Shown here: one piece after another, positions 22,400 to 35,500 of the stretch
Layout: the number at the start of each line of letters is the position of its first letter
How positions within the stretch are numbered: the stretch's first letter is position 1
NCBI RefSeq assembly: GCF_014633365.1
Contig: NC_068351.1
Span: 11,786,907-11,850,906 of the forward strand
Reading direction: 5' to 3'
Source of the DNA: Diospyros lotus
Taxonomy: Eukaryota > Streptophyta > Magnoliopsida > Ericales > Ebenaceae
DNA length: 64,000 nucleotides
The notes under the pieces: model-generated
Seen by the model: only the letters and a program-made list of their open reading frames with translations
Databases searched by the model: none
Told to the model about the DNA's origin: nothing
Made by a program: the position numbers and the translations under genes

Positions 22400-23300
22400 T
22401 TTAAGGCTAGATGAATGACTTCGGTTAATGTCTCGTAGGTTGAAGTTGCACGATGTTTGCAATATCAATGTGTAGCCCATCAAAGTTCCCAAATACCTTT
22501 ATGAGATAGGGCATTCTCGTGAGCTTAAACTATCCTTTTCAGGAAAAGAAGGCTCTCTAAAGAAAATCTTGGGGAAGGTATGTTCAACACTTGGAAATAA
22601 TTAAAATGTGAGTTTTCAACCCATCTTATGCCAACTTTTGATCTTAGTTTAATCTTTCTTTTTTTTTTTTCTCTTTATTTCTTGAGATTCTCCTACCAAA
22701 TTGAAACATGCCTCTTCAATTTAATGGCCAGGATTTGTTAACTTAGCTTTGTCACCTTGAATATCTTTGAGCTCAGCACAAATGTTTTGACAATTTCGAG
22801 CCAATCAATCAAAATATCAAGTTGTAGTAATCATCTCTCGAAAATTGGGAATATCAACCTTGAACTTGATCACCAATTTCGGAGGACGACGGTTAATGGG
22901 GTGGTTGATGTTCCCAAGGTGCATCTTCATTAGTTGAATGGTCAACAAAGAGATTATCAACTTCTGTCTTACTAATTGAACTATTGTCATTAGAATTTTT
23001 ATTCTAATTCGAATTCGCGACCCTTGATGCTTGCAATTGCAATTCTTCCACCTCAATTTTAAGGATTTCTTTAGCCAGCATTTTTTTTTTTTTTGGCATC
23101 TTGGAGATTTTGTGGTAAGAGTATACAATAGCTTAAAACACCACAAAAAGTACAGTGTGAGAGAAACAAAGCTCAATAATGGACTTTCCAGACCCAAAAT
23201 TAATGGTACGGCATGATGTTGACTAAGCACTAATGCCATAGATGGTACAATAATTCCTTTCTTCTTGTAAAACTTTAGCCAATCTAATTCTAATATTAAG
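22400..23300 (-). mobile_element. Possible decayed gypsy gag
   Basis: A 180-codon frame on the minus strand (23359-22817) ends with KLVIKFKVDIPNFREM, which resembles the gag word (K/I)xKVxIPxFxGR of some gypsy elements. The following minus-strand text is broken. Evidence is weak, and the frame itself is hydrophobic and unusual at its N-terminus. Confidence 0.3.
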
Positions 23301-23359
23301 ATTAAAAACATAGGCAGCATACCCAGATCATTAAAAGAATATATATATATGGGCAACAT

Positions 23360-26117
23360 ATCTAGTTAGGCCATTAAACAAAAAAAATCTAGGTGGTTGA
23401 GCTAGACCAATTATAAATAAATAATAAGAAAAATATAAAAGGTAGCTTAATCAAATCAAATAATAGTACAAAAAAGAAATAAATAAACAACTGAAAAAAT
23501 AATGATAAAGATTTCAGAGTTACTCTTTGAGCATGTCAATAAAAGTTAATAACACTAATATTAATTAAATTATCGCTTTAAAATATTAGATAATGTTTGT
23601 TAAAATAAGTAAAATAAAACTCCATTGAGATAATTTATTTATAAAGTTTAAGATAAGTTATTCGAAAAGAGATAAGAGATAAATTTATCTAAAAAATTTA
23701 AGATAAAAAATCATGTGACTTTTTTTATTATAAAATTTAACAAATATAATTGAAAGTACTTTTGTCCGAAATATTTTTTATATTATACCTAAGAATACAA
23801 AACACCCGAATTCTTAGAATTCTCAATTAAAGATTAAAAGGAAGAACTTGTATTTGTATTATTAAAATGGATGGATATTACATAAGCACAAATGCCTTCT
23901 ATAGATATTTTCTGAGTGACAATTTAGTATATTTTTTATACAGAATTTCTTTAGAACTACTTAATTAGTGGACTATATCATATTCATTTTCACACTTTGT
24001 TCTTACCTTTAAATAATTTATTTTTCAATGTGTCAGAGCTTTTTGCTGATCGAGTAGGGATGCAATGTGTTGTCTTCTTATGGCATATTTTCATTTTTTT
24101 TTCAAAACTAAGTAAAATGTTTCCAAAAAGAAAAAAACAAAAAACTTCTGCCAAAATCCAATTCCATAGTAAGAAATCCTAAACATATTAAATATAAAAA
24201 AAGTAACAAACGTAAAAAAAAAAAAAAAAATGACATTTCATTTTTCAAAATTTATTGTCCATTAGTTCTTTAATTATAAATTACTATACATTATTTCTCT
24301 AACACTGTCAAAGTTTAGTCCATTCGATTTCTAAACATTAATCTCAACATACTCTCTATTTTTAAATGTTAGATATACTAATATTATCTTCCACTCTACG
24401 AAACACACATGAATTAGTATTACAATTATACTTAATTTGTGTGTTGTTACCCCTATTCAAAAATTTATTTAATTACGTTTAGAAAATAATGATTACGAGT
24501 TTTTATTAATACCTCAAAAGAAGAAGAAAAAAAAAGTCAAAGAGACATGGACATAAAGGGGGCATAATTTTCCAAATTGATAAATGCATGCACCTAGCTC
24601 CTCATAGATAAGGACATTGGGAGCTCTAATTTGAGTTCCTTGGCCTTATATATGAATAGAATGTGGAAAATGGGCATAACTTGGAAGCACAAGTACTTCA
24701 AAAATGAAGCCTTCTTTGATTTGGTGGTAGGGCACTCTTATTGCGAATGTGACATTAAGATAGATAGGGGGGGGTGGTTGGGCCGCCCTCAAATGAATTG
24801 CATGATTCCTCCCTTTCATGGGATGGGTTGGCACCATGCAAAGTCAGTCTCCCATCCCCCTCATGGCCACACACACACATATCATGGAAGATGCCTTCCA
24901 TTTCAATATTGGTTTTTTCATTTTTTTATTTAAAAATTTGCGAAAGGACTCTTTCTTTAAAAAAATCAATATCTAGAAAACAATTTATAAATTTCACATC
25001 ATCTTTCAACTCAACTCTGAGTCGAGCATTCCTTTCATCTTTCTAGATGTATGCCTTGTTAATATTTCGAATTGTATCCCCAACCTTAGCTATGTAGCAA
25101 TCAGTTCTGTTATTGGTATAATTTGCACAAACAACCATATTTTACGTTACATAGCTTAGAAAATTCTAAGTTGACACCTTATGGAGTCTTAAATTAATTA
25201 ACTAGATAAATGGTTACCCCTTAAAAAGTTATTTGTGACTATTTAAGTAGTAAATGATCGTAATATATTTGATGTTAACTGAATAAATTCCAATTTTTAA
25301 AGTTATCCATCCCCAAATGAATATAAATTACTGTGAGATACTTTATGTAGAAGGATTACACCTTTTTAGTTTTTAATTTTTTTTACTATTAATTATATAG
25401 AAAACATTGGTCCAACCATGTAACATGAGGAAGCCTCGCCGAAAGGGTCTAAGTGGAACTAACATTTTAGGATGACAGTTATGAATAATGATATATTTAG
25501 AAATTTATTATTTAATGTTTACATAAAATATTAAATAATGTTTGAAAACATAAATAATTTTGAGACTAAATACAAATTTTTGAAGTAAATATTTAGCAGT
25601 TGAATCACACAGAAAAAATCAACCATCATTCTTATTATGCCACATGGCACCTTAACAACGTTGTTTTAAATACAAATTAATTTATTATTGTAAATGACTT
25701 CATTCTCAAAAAATAAAGATCATTTCACATGTTATAATAACTAACCCCAACATAATGTTTTACTTAAGAATTGCATTTTTTTTATTTCTTCACTCCCATG
25801 GCAGAACGAACAACCACCCCCCCAACACACATGTTGCATAGGTAGGTGAATACCTGATGGGCCTAAATCAGTCCGAGGGCAGAAGAGCATTGCCATATTC
25901 ACAACAAGAACCAGACAAAGCTTGGAAGACCACAGTAGCATGATCTTCTGCACAAACCGAAAAAAGAACCGAGGAAAATGAAACAGGAGAAGACACGAAG
26001 CGCGAAAAGGGGCAAGTCTTGACCAATTTAACTAGCAAGAGGTTTAAGAACGCTTGAAACAACAACAACAACAACAAATACAATATAAAAATCTTAGGAA
26101 ACAAACCAACCAAAACA
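23360..26117. other. AT-rich intergenic stretch
   Basis: No supportable gene. Homopolymer runs occur at 24218-24230 (A). The right end (about 25740-26117) is less AT-rich and may hold 3' sequence of the sterol dehydrogenase transcript, because the Helitron at 26118 sits just past that gene. Confidence 0.35.
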
Positions 26118-29100
26118 TCTATATATATATTATAACAAAACAGCCGTCAAAATTTTTCCCGCCCATTTTCAGTTACTATTTTAATATTTTATTATATTTT
26201 TTAATTTTTTTTGTTTACCCGAAATAGAATTTTTATAGGTCATTAATTAAGTCTAGATTGGTGAAAAACATGTAGTTCTTGGAACACGTAAATAATTTTT
26301 TTATGATTGAATAGAGTTTGGAAAATGTGTAAGCATGCTGGTAGATGAAGAGACAAGATCTAATCTATATTATTAATTTTTAAATATTAATATAAAATAT
26401 TAATTGAAATAAATTACAAAAAAATGAAACTTTCTTAAATCGGGAGAAATCTTGAGATATCAGGTAATACCGTCGAATACCAACTGCCAAGTAAATTTTT
26501 TATTTTATTTTTATTTTATATATAGTTTAATTAATTTAAATTTATTTTTTTATAATTTTAAATGTTATAATTTTATATATAACTTAAATGTTATAATTTT
26601 ATTTTTTAACTTTATTTTTTTTATTACTTCCTTAAAAATGTGACATGTCTTAAATGTGATAATTAATTGCTAGAGGGAATATGTAAAATCATGTATGGAT
26701 AATCAATTTTAAAATTTTGATTATTATTATTTATATAATTAATTGATTATTTAAATTATCTTTATTTTATATATAGTTTAACTATTTTAAATTTATTTTT
26801 TTATAATTTTAAATGTTATAATTTTATATATAACTTAAATGTTATAATTTTACTTTTTAATTTTATTTTTTTATAGTTTAATTTGTTGTTTTCTTAAAAA
26901 TGTGACATGTCTTAAATGTGGTAATTGATTGCTAGGAAAAATATGTAAAGTCATGTATGTATAATTAATTTTGAAAATTTGATTATTATCATTTATATAA
27001 TTAATTAATTATTTAAATTATATTTATTTTATGTAGTTTAATTAATTTAAATTTATTTTCTTATAATTTTAAATGTTATAATTTTATATATAACTTAAAT
27101 ATTATAATTTTATTTTTTAACTTTATTTTTTTGTTGCTTTCTTAAAAATTTGATTTGTCTTAAATGTGGTAATTGATTGTCAGGAGAAATATGTAAAGTC
27201 ATATATGGATAATTAATTTTGAAAATTTGATTATTATCATTTATATAATTAATTGATTATTTAAATTATTCTTATTTTATATATAGTTTAATTATTTTAA
27301 ATTTATTTTTTTATATTTTTAAATGTTATAATTTTATATATAACTTAAATGTTATAATTTTATTTTTTAACTTTATTTTTATTTGTTGTTTTCTTAAAAA
27401 TGTGACATGTCTTAAATGTGGTAATTAATTGCTAGGAAAAATATGTAAAGTCATGTATGTATATTTAATTTTGAAAATTTGATTACTATCATTTATATAA
27501 TTAATTATTTATTTAAATTATCTTTATTTTATGTAGTTTAATTAATTTAAATTTATTTTCTTATAATTTTAAATGTTATATTTTATATATAACTTAAATA
27601 TTATAATTTTATTTTTTAACTTTATTTTTTTGTTACTTTCTTAAAAATTTGATCTGTCTTAAATGTGATAATTGATTGTCAGGAAAAATATGTAAAGTCA
27701 TATATGGATAATCAATTTTAAAAATTTAATTATTATTATTTTTATAATTAATTGATTATTTAAATTTATTTTTTATATTTTAAAATATTATAATTTTATA
27801 TATAATTTAAATATTATAATTTTACTTTTTAACTTTTTTTTATTATTTTCTTAAAATTTGACCTGTCTTAAATGTGGTAATTGATTGTTAAACATGTAAA
27901 ATCATGGATAATCAATTTTGAAAATTTGATTATTACCGTTTATATAATTAATTGATTATTTAAATTATCTTTATTTTATATATAGCTTAATTAATTTAAA
28001 TTTATTTTCGTATAATTTTAAATATAACTTAAATGTTATAATCTTATTTTTTAACTTTCTTTTTACTTCTTTAATAATTTGACCTATCTTCAATGTGGTA
28101 ATTAATTATTAGGAGAAATATATAAAGTTGAATAATCAATTTTGAAAATTTGATTATTATTATTTATATAATTAATTGATTATTTAAATTATCTTTATTT
28201 TACATACAATTTAATTAATTTAAATTTATTTTTTATAATTTTAAATGTCATAATTTTATTTTTCAACTTAATTGATTATTGTCATTTATTTAATTCTCAT
28301 TTTTTTCATTGGTCTACTCCGAAGATGTGCTATATGTTGGACTTGGAGAAATTAAATACAAATTAAATTTGTGTTTTGAAAATTATGTTAAGTAAGATTT
28401 AGATTGTGTGGCAAAGCGTGGGAAAAAAAGAGAAACTTAATGGTGATATGTGATTTGATAAATTGAGAGAAATTGAAGAATTTGAAGAAAGAAAAATTAA
28501 TAGAATAAAACAAATATCTCTCTCTCTTCTTCCTCTTCATTCCCGTTCAACACTTTCATTTCCTCTCTTCTCCTTTCTCAATTCTTCTTCTTAAATTTTC
28601 TCTTCTTCTTTACTTTTATTTAGTAAATTTTAATCGTATTTTTTTATCCAATTTGGTCTTCTGGTGTAACATAGCACCACTATTCTATGAAGTGAGTGAT
28701 ATGAATACAACTAGAAAAAATTAAGCATTGAGGGTTCGTGTGGCACGCACATATGAGACAAATACATGTGAAAATAAAAAAAAAAATATGTCTACCATTG
28801 AATGCATATTTTAGAATAAAGAGGTTGGTTATCTTTTATTTTTTTTTCCTGTTATCGTGTAATTTTTGTATTTTTTTACGCATTGCTTATTGTATTACAT
28901 GTTAATTTAGGTTTATTTTCTATATGATTTCGAGATAAAGTTATGTACTTTTTATTATTTGTCTACCCTTGAATGTATATAAGGAAATCTTTCAAAATTT
29001 ATAATCATTTTGTTGTATTCTCATGATTGTAACACGATTATTTTGTTTATTTTTTACTTATTTATTGTGGTTTTCATTTATTGTAATTACTAAATTATAC

Positions 29101-29169
29101 AACTTTCGCTTTAACGATTTGTTTTTTTTTTTTTACAATATCCATGCATCGCATGGGTAATCCACTAGT
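26118..29169 (+). mobile_element. Non-autonomous Helitron, about 3.05 kb
   Basis: The 5' end starts TCTATATATATATTATAAC, as plant Helitrons do (TC then an AT-rich end). The 3' end is CCACTAGT, preceded by a hairpin CCATGC-ATC-GCATGG at 29142-29156, just 8 bases before CTAGT. The element sits between A (26117) and T (29170), the usual A/T target with no duplication. No Rep/helicase coding is present. Most of the inside is the tandem array listed separately. Confidence 0.85.
26490..28290. repeat. AT-rich tandem repeat array, about 7 units of ~250 bp
   Basis: The word CTTAAAAATGTGACATGTCTTAAATGTG and variants recur near 26631, 26893, 27141, 27393, 27640, 27850 and 28068. Units also share TGTTATAATTTTATATATAAC, GATTATTATCATTTATATAATTAATTGATTATTTAAATTA and GTAAAGTCATGTATG words. 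Spacing falls from about 260 to about 215 bp in the last copies. The array lies wholly inside the Helitron. Confidence 0.85.
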
Positions 29170-29415
29170 TGAAATCATATGCCCAAAAAACTGGTGGAAG
29201 CTCCGGCGAGCAATTGGATCATTGAAGACATGGGTTGGGTGGTAAGTAAACATTCCGTTTCCAGTAACCTGCACACTAACATGGTATTGTTGGGGCATAA
29301 GCAAAATACCAAGCTGCCAATGTTCTCAATCAAAATCATCACCAAACATGTTAGCAGAGCCTAAGCAAAGAAAAATTAAATTCCTGCTGTGCTCACAGAT
29401 GTCAAGTATCTCCTG
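29170..29415 (-). other. 3' UTR of the dehydrogenase-reticulon gene
   Basis: Non-coding sequence between the stop codon and the Helitron 3' end. The short open frames on either strand here are not supported as genes. The Helitron may have cut or replaced the original end of the transcript. Confidence 0.5.
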
Positions 29416-29561
29416 TTACTGAATCTTCTTAGAGTTGAGGAGCTTTCTGGCAGCATCAGATTTTAAATTGCATCCAAATGAGGAAAGTTTGGAGGCCAGA
29501 TTATCTATCTCTTCTTCCTTTTTCTCGTAAACCAAGAAAGCAACAAATGCAATCGGAAGTC
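29416..29561 (-). CDS. Last exon: reticulon C-terminus and stop
   Basis: Completes Gly, then [29 protein letters not shown] and a short tail ending SKKIQ and TAA. The [10 protein letters not shown] word matches the VP.LYEKYEDKVD word at the end of plant reticulons. The acceptor is TTATCGTAG. The 3' untranslated region follows toward 29170, where the Helitron begins. Confidence 0.9.
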
Positions 29562-32500
29562 CTACGATAAGGAGAATACCATATTCAGGTCAAAGTTGCA
29601 AAAAAACCTGATGTCTATTTTCAAATATCATCATAGATTTCATGTGGACAAGATAAAATATACTAGATAATGTACGTGCATTTTCCCCCCAAGCAACAAT
29701 ACATTGCCGGGATTCTGCAAGTGCCGTGGAGAAGAAACGAAATGTCAAAATGATTCTTAATTTATAAAGGTAACCAGGACTGCTCAAAACAGTCCCTGAA
29801 AGAAGAGCAAGAGAGAACAAACCTATGATAAACAAATTCTGCAGTGATATGGCACCAAGGAAGCTGATAATCAATAGAGAGAAACCCACCTGTCCATCAG
29901 CACAGAACATAAATACACAAAAGAATTCAGTGCAATAGCTTCTAGGATTAAACCATCAGCACATTACAGAATGTATAAAAGAATTCAGTACAATAGCCTA
30001 CACGACTAAAAGCAGCTACCTAGTTGTGCATATCTTACAAACCCTTGGTCAAAGGGCATTCACCTGACTGTTTGCAAAAACTTTTTCTTTTTTCTATTTT
30101 TGTTTTCACCCAGAAGAGTACAGGAAAAATTGGGAGAGGGATCTGATTCTAGAATGATTCAGTTCTTTTGCCTGTTAATGTAAGAAGCATTTGAACTTCT
30201 AAGAGGTTGTGTTCCATTCTCAACCCCAAGACTTATCCTGATTCCTCAGAACATTCTTCAGCTTGTCATAACCAATCTGTAGATATTTATTTTTTAATAA
30301 CTTAAGAAATTACATTCATAAACGGCTACCATCTAAGAGAATGAGCCTTCGTAGCAATGGTAAAGGTTGCTTCTTTGCGACTAAAGATAACAAGTTTGAG
30401 TTGTGAAAATAGCTAAAAAAAAATAAGGGTAAGACCACGCACAACAAATGACTCTTCCCCAACCCTTGCAAAGTGTGGAACCTCATGCACTAGACATACC
30501 CTTTTTATCTTACAAAGTTACATTCATTTGCCAAAGGCATATCAGCTAGTCGGCAGAAAAAGCACCTAAATCATGCATTTAGTGGGATTTCTAATTTGAT
30601 TTGGAAATTATATCCTTGTTTGTTTGGGCTGACAATGCATCAGTTTGATTATGAATCTTTTAATTGCTGTAAGAGATGGAGGTAACATCACGAGTAATGG
30701 TGATAATTTACACCATATGCCCCCTTATTAAATGTTCCCCAAAGTGGACTTTATACAAACCATGTCCTAGCATTTACCAAGTTCCCAATTCAATTGGTTA
30801 TTCCAGCCTAGTGAGCATCTGTACGTGGATCTATCCATTGTTATCCCCAACCTGAAGTCAAGACAAACAACCATTAGATGAACACAGCTCTCTCTCTCAT
30901 CGCAGCCATATCTGTGTATGTGTGTGTGTGTACATAACAGTTTGTTGAATGTAATAGATACATACATGTCAAATAACATTTCAAAGGGGCAGTCACCAGG
31001 GTGCCCAAAATTTATATCTACCAAGTGAATTGTAATATGTATACATCTAGAGTAGAAGTGGAAGATGATGAAGGGGCAATGCCAGAGTCCAAGCTAGGAG
31101 AAGACGAATGAGGCAGAGATTCTAATGAGGCAGAAATTGTATTGGGTGGAGCACATCCAATGGAAAAATGCTACACTCTAATCTTGCCCGATCAGAAAAA
31201 TGGGTGCTATACCCCTGTTGTGGGGAAGATGTCATCCAAACTGGATTACGTCTCTGGTATGCTTTTTTGAACTCAAACATGGATATGCAGGCCTGACAAA
31301 ATGGTGGTAGGATCCTATCCCTACACTCTCTAAACAAATATAGCTTTTGGACAAGTGTCCATACTCCATACATATGTAGTCATCATCATTCGATTCTTCA
31401 TTCTTGTCGATTTGTGCAACTTCTTCAGCCAGATGCCATTTCCACAAGCAGTTGGGCAAGGTTTATAAAGCACATGCACCAACTTCAATTTTTCAAGAAT
31501 AATTCCATCTCGGATAAGTCTTTCCATCAAAAGCCTTTAGGTTAGAAAGAAGAGAAGAAATACTGCAGCCACTTACAGACAAAGTCAAAGAGGAAACCAT
31601 TTTCAAATTGTTAGAAAATAATGAAAATAACTCTCAAGACTTAGATGCACATAAATGCTTCTTGAAGAGGAGGAAACTATTTTCAAACTGTTGGCACTTA
31701 GGAGATAGAAAATAATGAAATTAACTCTCAAGACTTATATGCGCATAAACGCTTCTCAAAGATAATTGAAAGTTCTTCTTTAAGTGAACAAAAAAACAAA
31801 GGCAGCACTATCTCTGGGATTCAACTAGGCCATGTTGGATGTGTCCATTCAAGGGAGTTGCTCATCGCTACTTGAATAAATGTAATTGTCATGTACCGCC
31901 TAACATTTGAAATTATAATTTGGAAAGTAAGGGGGGAAAAGGGTGTAACCACGCGCACATGCTTGATGCAAGTGGCGTGAGTTAGTTAGGCTTCTCTTTG
32001 TTGGCAAGAACTCTCCCATTTGACTGTGGGGAGATCAATACAAATAAGGACTAATCTCACCAGATGAAAGGCATGAATGAAAATCATTTCCAGTTGGAAT
32101 TCTCTCCCTCCAATTCTCTGCTATCTCTCCCTCAATTCTCTCGTTCCCTCTCATTTCTTCTTATCTCCCTCTCATTTATCTTCTCTAATTTTAAGAATTC
32201 TTAAGGAATTCTTGAGAATTCCATTGTCAGACCTCTAAGCTCTGACAATTTGGTATCAGAGCCAATCCTGGCCAACTCCGATCGCGGTGAATTTAGACAG
32301 ATGGGGAGGGCGGATGAAGAACATGGAAATGCAGCTGCAATAATTTGGATCCACAATGACGGATCTGCAGGCAAGAGTGGATCAATTGGAGCTCGGATCC
32401 AATCGTACTCGCGAGGCAATCATCTCCATCGATCGTAAGCTGGATGGAGCCGTCACTCAGATCCAAGAGGAGGTCACTCACATTCGTGAAGAGGCAGGAG

Positions 32501-35500
32501 TTCAAATCAAAGAGCAACTCCAAGGATTCATAGTTATGTTTGCTTAACAACACTTGGTAAGACTATCCCTTGATTTCCCTCCTAGAGAAAGATCTGATTC
32601 GATTCTCCTAGGGCAAGGGGTGAATCATAGGAGACCGGAACCCTCTGAAATTGGGGATGATCCGATGGAAGGAGGAGAAAATGTGGTAGGGCGAAGGCAG
32701 GATGTAGTAGGAGGGCATAACCACACGGGGATTCCTATGCCAATGCTGGATATCCCCATGCTTGATGGAAACACCCCTAGATTGTGGATTAGGAGGTGTG
32801 AAAAAATGTTTGATTGGTGTGGCCTACCTCAATGATGCAGGGGATGATTGGTACCAAGGATGGTCCAAAGTGAAGGAGGAATGTTAGTGGTCTGAATTTG
32901 CTGAAGAATTGTGTGAAAGATTCAGAGATAAGGGAATGACTGATGTGGTGGAGTTATTCAACAAGATCCAACAAGGGTGATCAATGTTGGAATATCAACG
33001 TAGGTTTGAAGAGTTAAAAGGCGTTGATGCTCAACCATAACCCCTATCTAGTGGAGGTTTACTTTGTCTCTAGTTTTATAAGTGGATTGAATGAGGAATT
33101 AAGACCTATGGTGAAAGTTTTGCAGCCTAAAACTCTCGAGCATGTCGCGGAGAGTGCGATGTTACATGAGCTGACAGTGGAAGCATTAATGAAGAAGCAA
33201 AGGTCAATGAACAAGAGTGGGACACACAATGTGTTAACTCCTGTGGGGAACCAAGGAAGGGGAGCTATCAAAGGGATGCAGGGAGTGAGGAGCTTACCTC
33301 CACCGACTCCTAAAACACATGGGGACTGGTTAATGGAGCAGAGGAAGGAAGCTGGACTCTACTTCAAGTTTGGGGATAGATATTTCCTTGGGCACCAGTG
33401 CAAGAAGCAATTGCTTCTATTAGAAGGGGAGGAAGAAAACGTAGAAGAAGAGGAAATGTTTGATGTGCTTGAAGAATGAGAGAAAGACAATGGTGAAATT
33501 TCTTTGCATGCGGGTTGGCCAACAATAAAATCATAAAAGTGGAAGAGAGTAAACTGATGATCCTCATAGACGAAGGGACTGTACAATTGTTGAAGTGTTC
33601 CCTGATCAACACTCAGCCCCTCACAGTAACCGTGGCCAATGGGAACAAAGTGGTGAGCAGATCAACCTGTGTAGGCTTCTGTTGGGAGATGCAGGGGGAG
33701 ACCTTTGAGACAGATCTCAGGTTGTTGAAATTGGGGGGGTTGTGATGTGGCTTTGAGGGTAGATTGGAAGAAGCATGTGAGTCCTATATGCTTCGATTTT
33801 AATAGGATGGAGGTGACATTTGAGAAGGAAGGGAAGAGGATGACACTTGTAGGGAGCAAGGAAGTGGGAATGTGTAAGATGATTACTGGGAAACGACTGC
33901 AAAAGATCCTCAAGCAAAAGATGACTCGGGTGCCCAGCTCTTTTCAATCCGAGCATTGGAAGAAGAAGAGTAGAAGGAAAGGAGTGAATTGATGCTGGTT
34001 GTTAGCAGTCCACCTCAGAATAAGTTGGAGGTAAATCAACTTGACCTACTCAATATACTCTTACTTGAATATGAGGATCTCTTTAAGGAGCCCACAGCCT
34101 TACCCCTCCCAGAACTCACAATCACTCTTATCACCCTTAAACCTCTGTATGAACCCTTCAATGCTCGAGCCTACACATACCCTCCAACCCAAAAAACAGA
34201 GATAGAGAGTGTTATATATTTGCATCAAGTAAGCCTAAAGGGATTAGTGAAGTCAAGTCATAAGACTCCAAGCGGCAGTTAGTTAGTTAGGTTTTCTAAC
34301 GGTAACTAATGGCGTGAACTAACGGTAATGTTTGTTATTGTCTTGTAATGTCCGCCCCTATTGTTTATAACTAGAGGCTGGGGTAGTCACTTAGGGGTAT
34401 GATGAACGAGTGCAATTGTGAGAGAAAAGTCAAGTCTTTGATAGCCTCTGTAATCTTGGTGGTTTTTCGTACTCATGAGAGACTGTTGTTGTATTGATTC
34501 ATTCAAGATAGTAAAGAAGATTGCTCTCAGGTGTTTTAAGGCTAGATGTAGGATCATCAATCATTTGATGATCTAAACCAAGATAATTCTTTGTGTTATG
34601 TGGGTATTGTTTTTTTGTTTTTTGTATTTTAATTCTGTCTTATTACTTTCTTATTCTTTATCAATCATCCACGTGTGTGTGTGTGTGTGTGTTCTATTAA
34701 GGCCAATTGAGTGCTTTCCAAGTGCTCCATAAGCCCAAAAAACCCCCTCAATTCCTTTACTGTTGTTGGAGGCCAATCTATCATCGCTTGCACCTTGTTG
34801 CTATTAGCTGAAACCCCCAAATAAGAAATAACATAGCCCAAATACTCAATTTCCAGCTACCCAAACACAAACTTCTTGTTGTTGGCCACCAGTTGGTTGT
34901 CCGCTAACACCTTAACACACATCTTAGGTGTTGTTCATGCTGTTCCAAACTGCTGCTATACACCAAGATATCATCGAAAAACACCAACACAAAACGCCTC
35001 AAATAATCTCTAAAAATTTCATTAATCAATGCTTGGAATGTAGACAGAGCGTTCATCAATCCAAAAGGTATCACTAGGAACTCGTAATGCCCTTCATGAG
35101 TCCTGAATGCTATCTTCGGAACATCCTTGGGCCTAGCCCGAATTTGGTGGTAACCATATTTTAATTCAAGTTTGGAAAAGACCCTAGCACCATGCAACTC
35201 ATCTATTACTAGAATGGAAAATTTGTTTGGAACCGTTACCTTGTTCAAGGCCCTATAATCGACACAAAAACACCACGCCCCATCCTTCTTCTTAACCAAT
35301 AATACTGGGCTAGAACTGGGTTGAATGATTTTCGCGGCCAACATTTCACCCACTAACTTCTCAATCTCATTCTTTTGCAAATAAGGATAATGATAGGGTC
35401 TTACACTCATCGATGAGGATCTCGGAATTAAGTTTATGGCAAGGTCCCTTTCCCTGCTAGGTGACAGCCCCTCCACAACAATAAATTGTTAGATATAAGC

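Noticed and set aside
22817..23359. 180-codon minus-strand frame as a real gene
   Set aside because: Only the last residues look like gag text; the rest is biased and without domains. Kept as a weak retroelement hint only.
24631..25046. Overlapping open frames near 24.6-25.0 kb
   Set aside because: They have no domain, no splice structure and no similarity that I recognise.
25741..26113. Minus-strand frames with a hydrophobic start as a gene
   Set aside because: They have no recognisable domain and lie just past the Helitron; they may be transcript end sequence.
26490..28290. CRISPR-like array
   Set aside because: Units are about 250 bp, AT-rich and contiguous without spacers; this is a tandem repeat in a plant Helitron.
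29095..29364. Small frames just past the reticulon stop codon
   Set aside because: They lie in the 3' untranslated region and Helitron end, with no domain.
32251..32264. tRNA gene at TGGTATCAGAGCC sites
   Set aside because: These short words beside LTRs are primer binding sites complementary to initiator tRNA ends, not tRNA genes.
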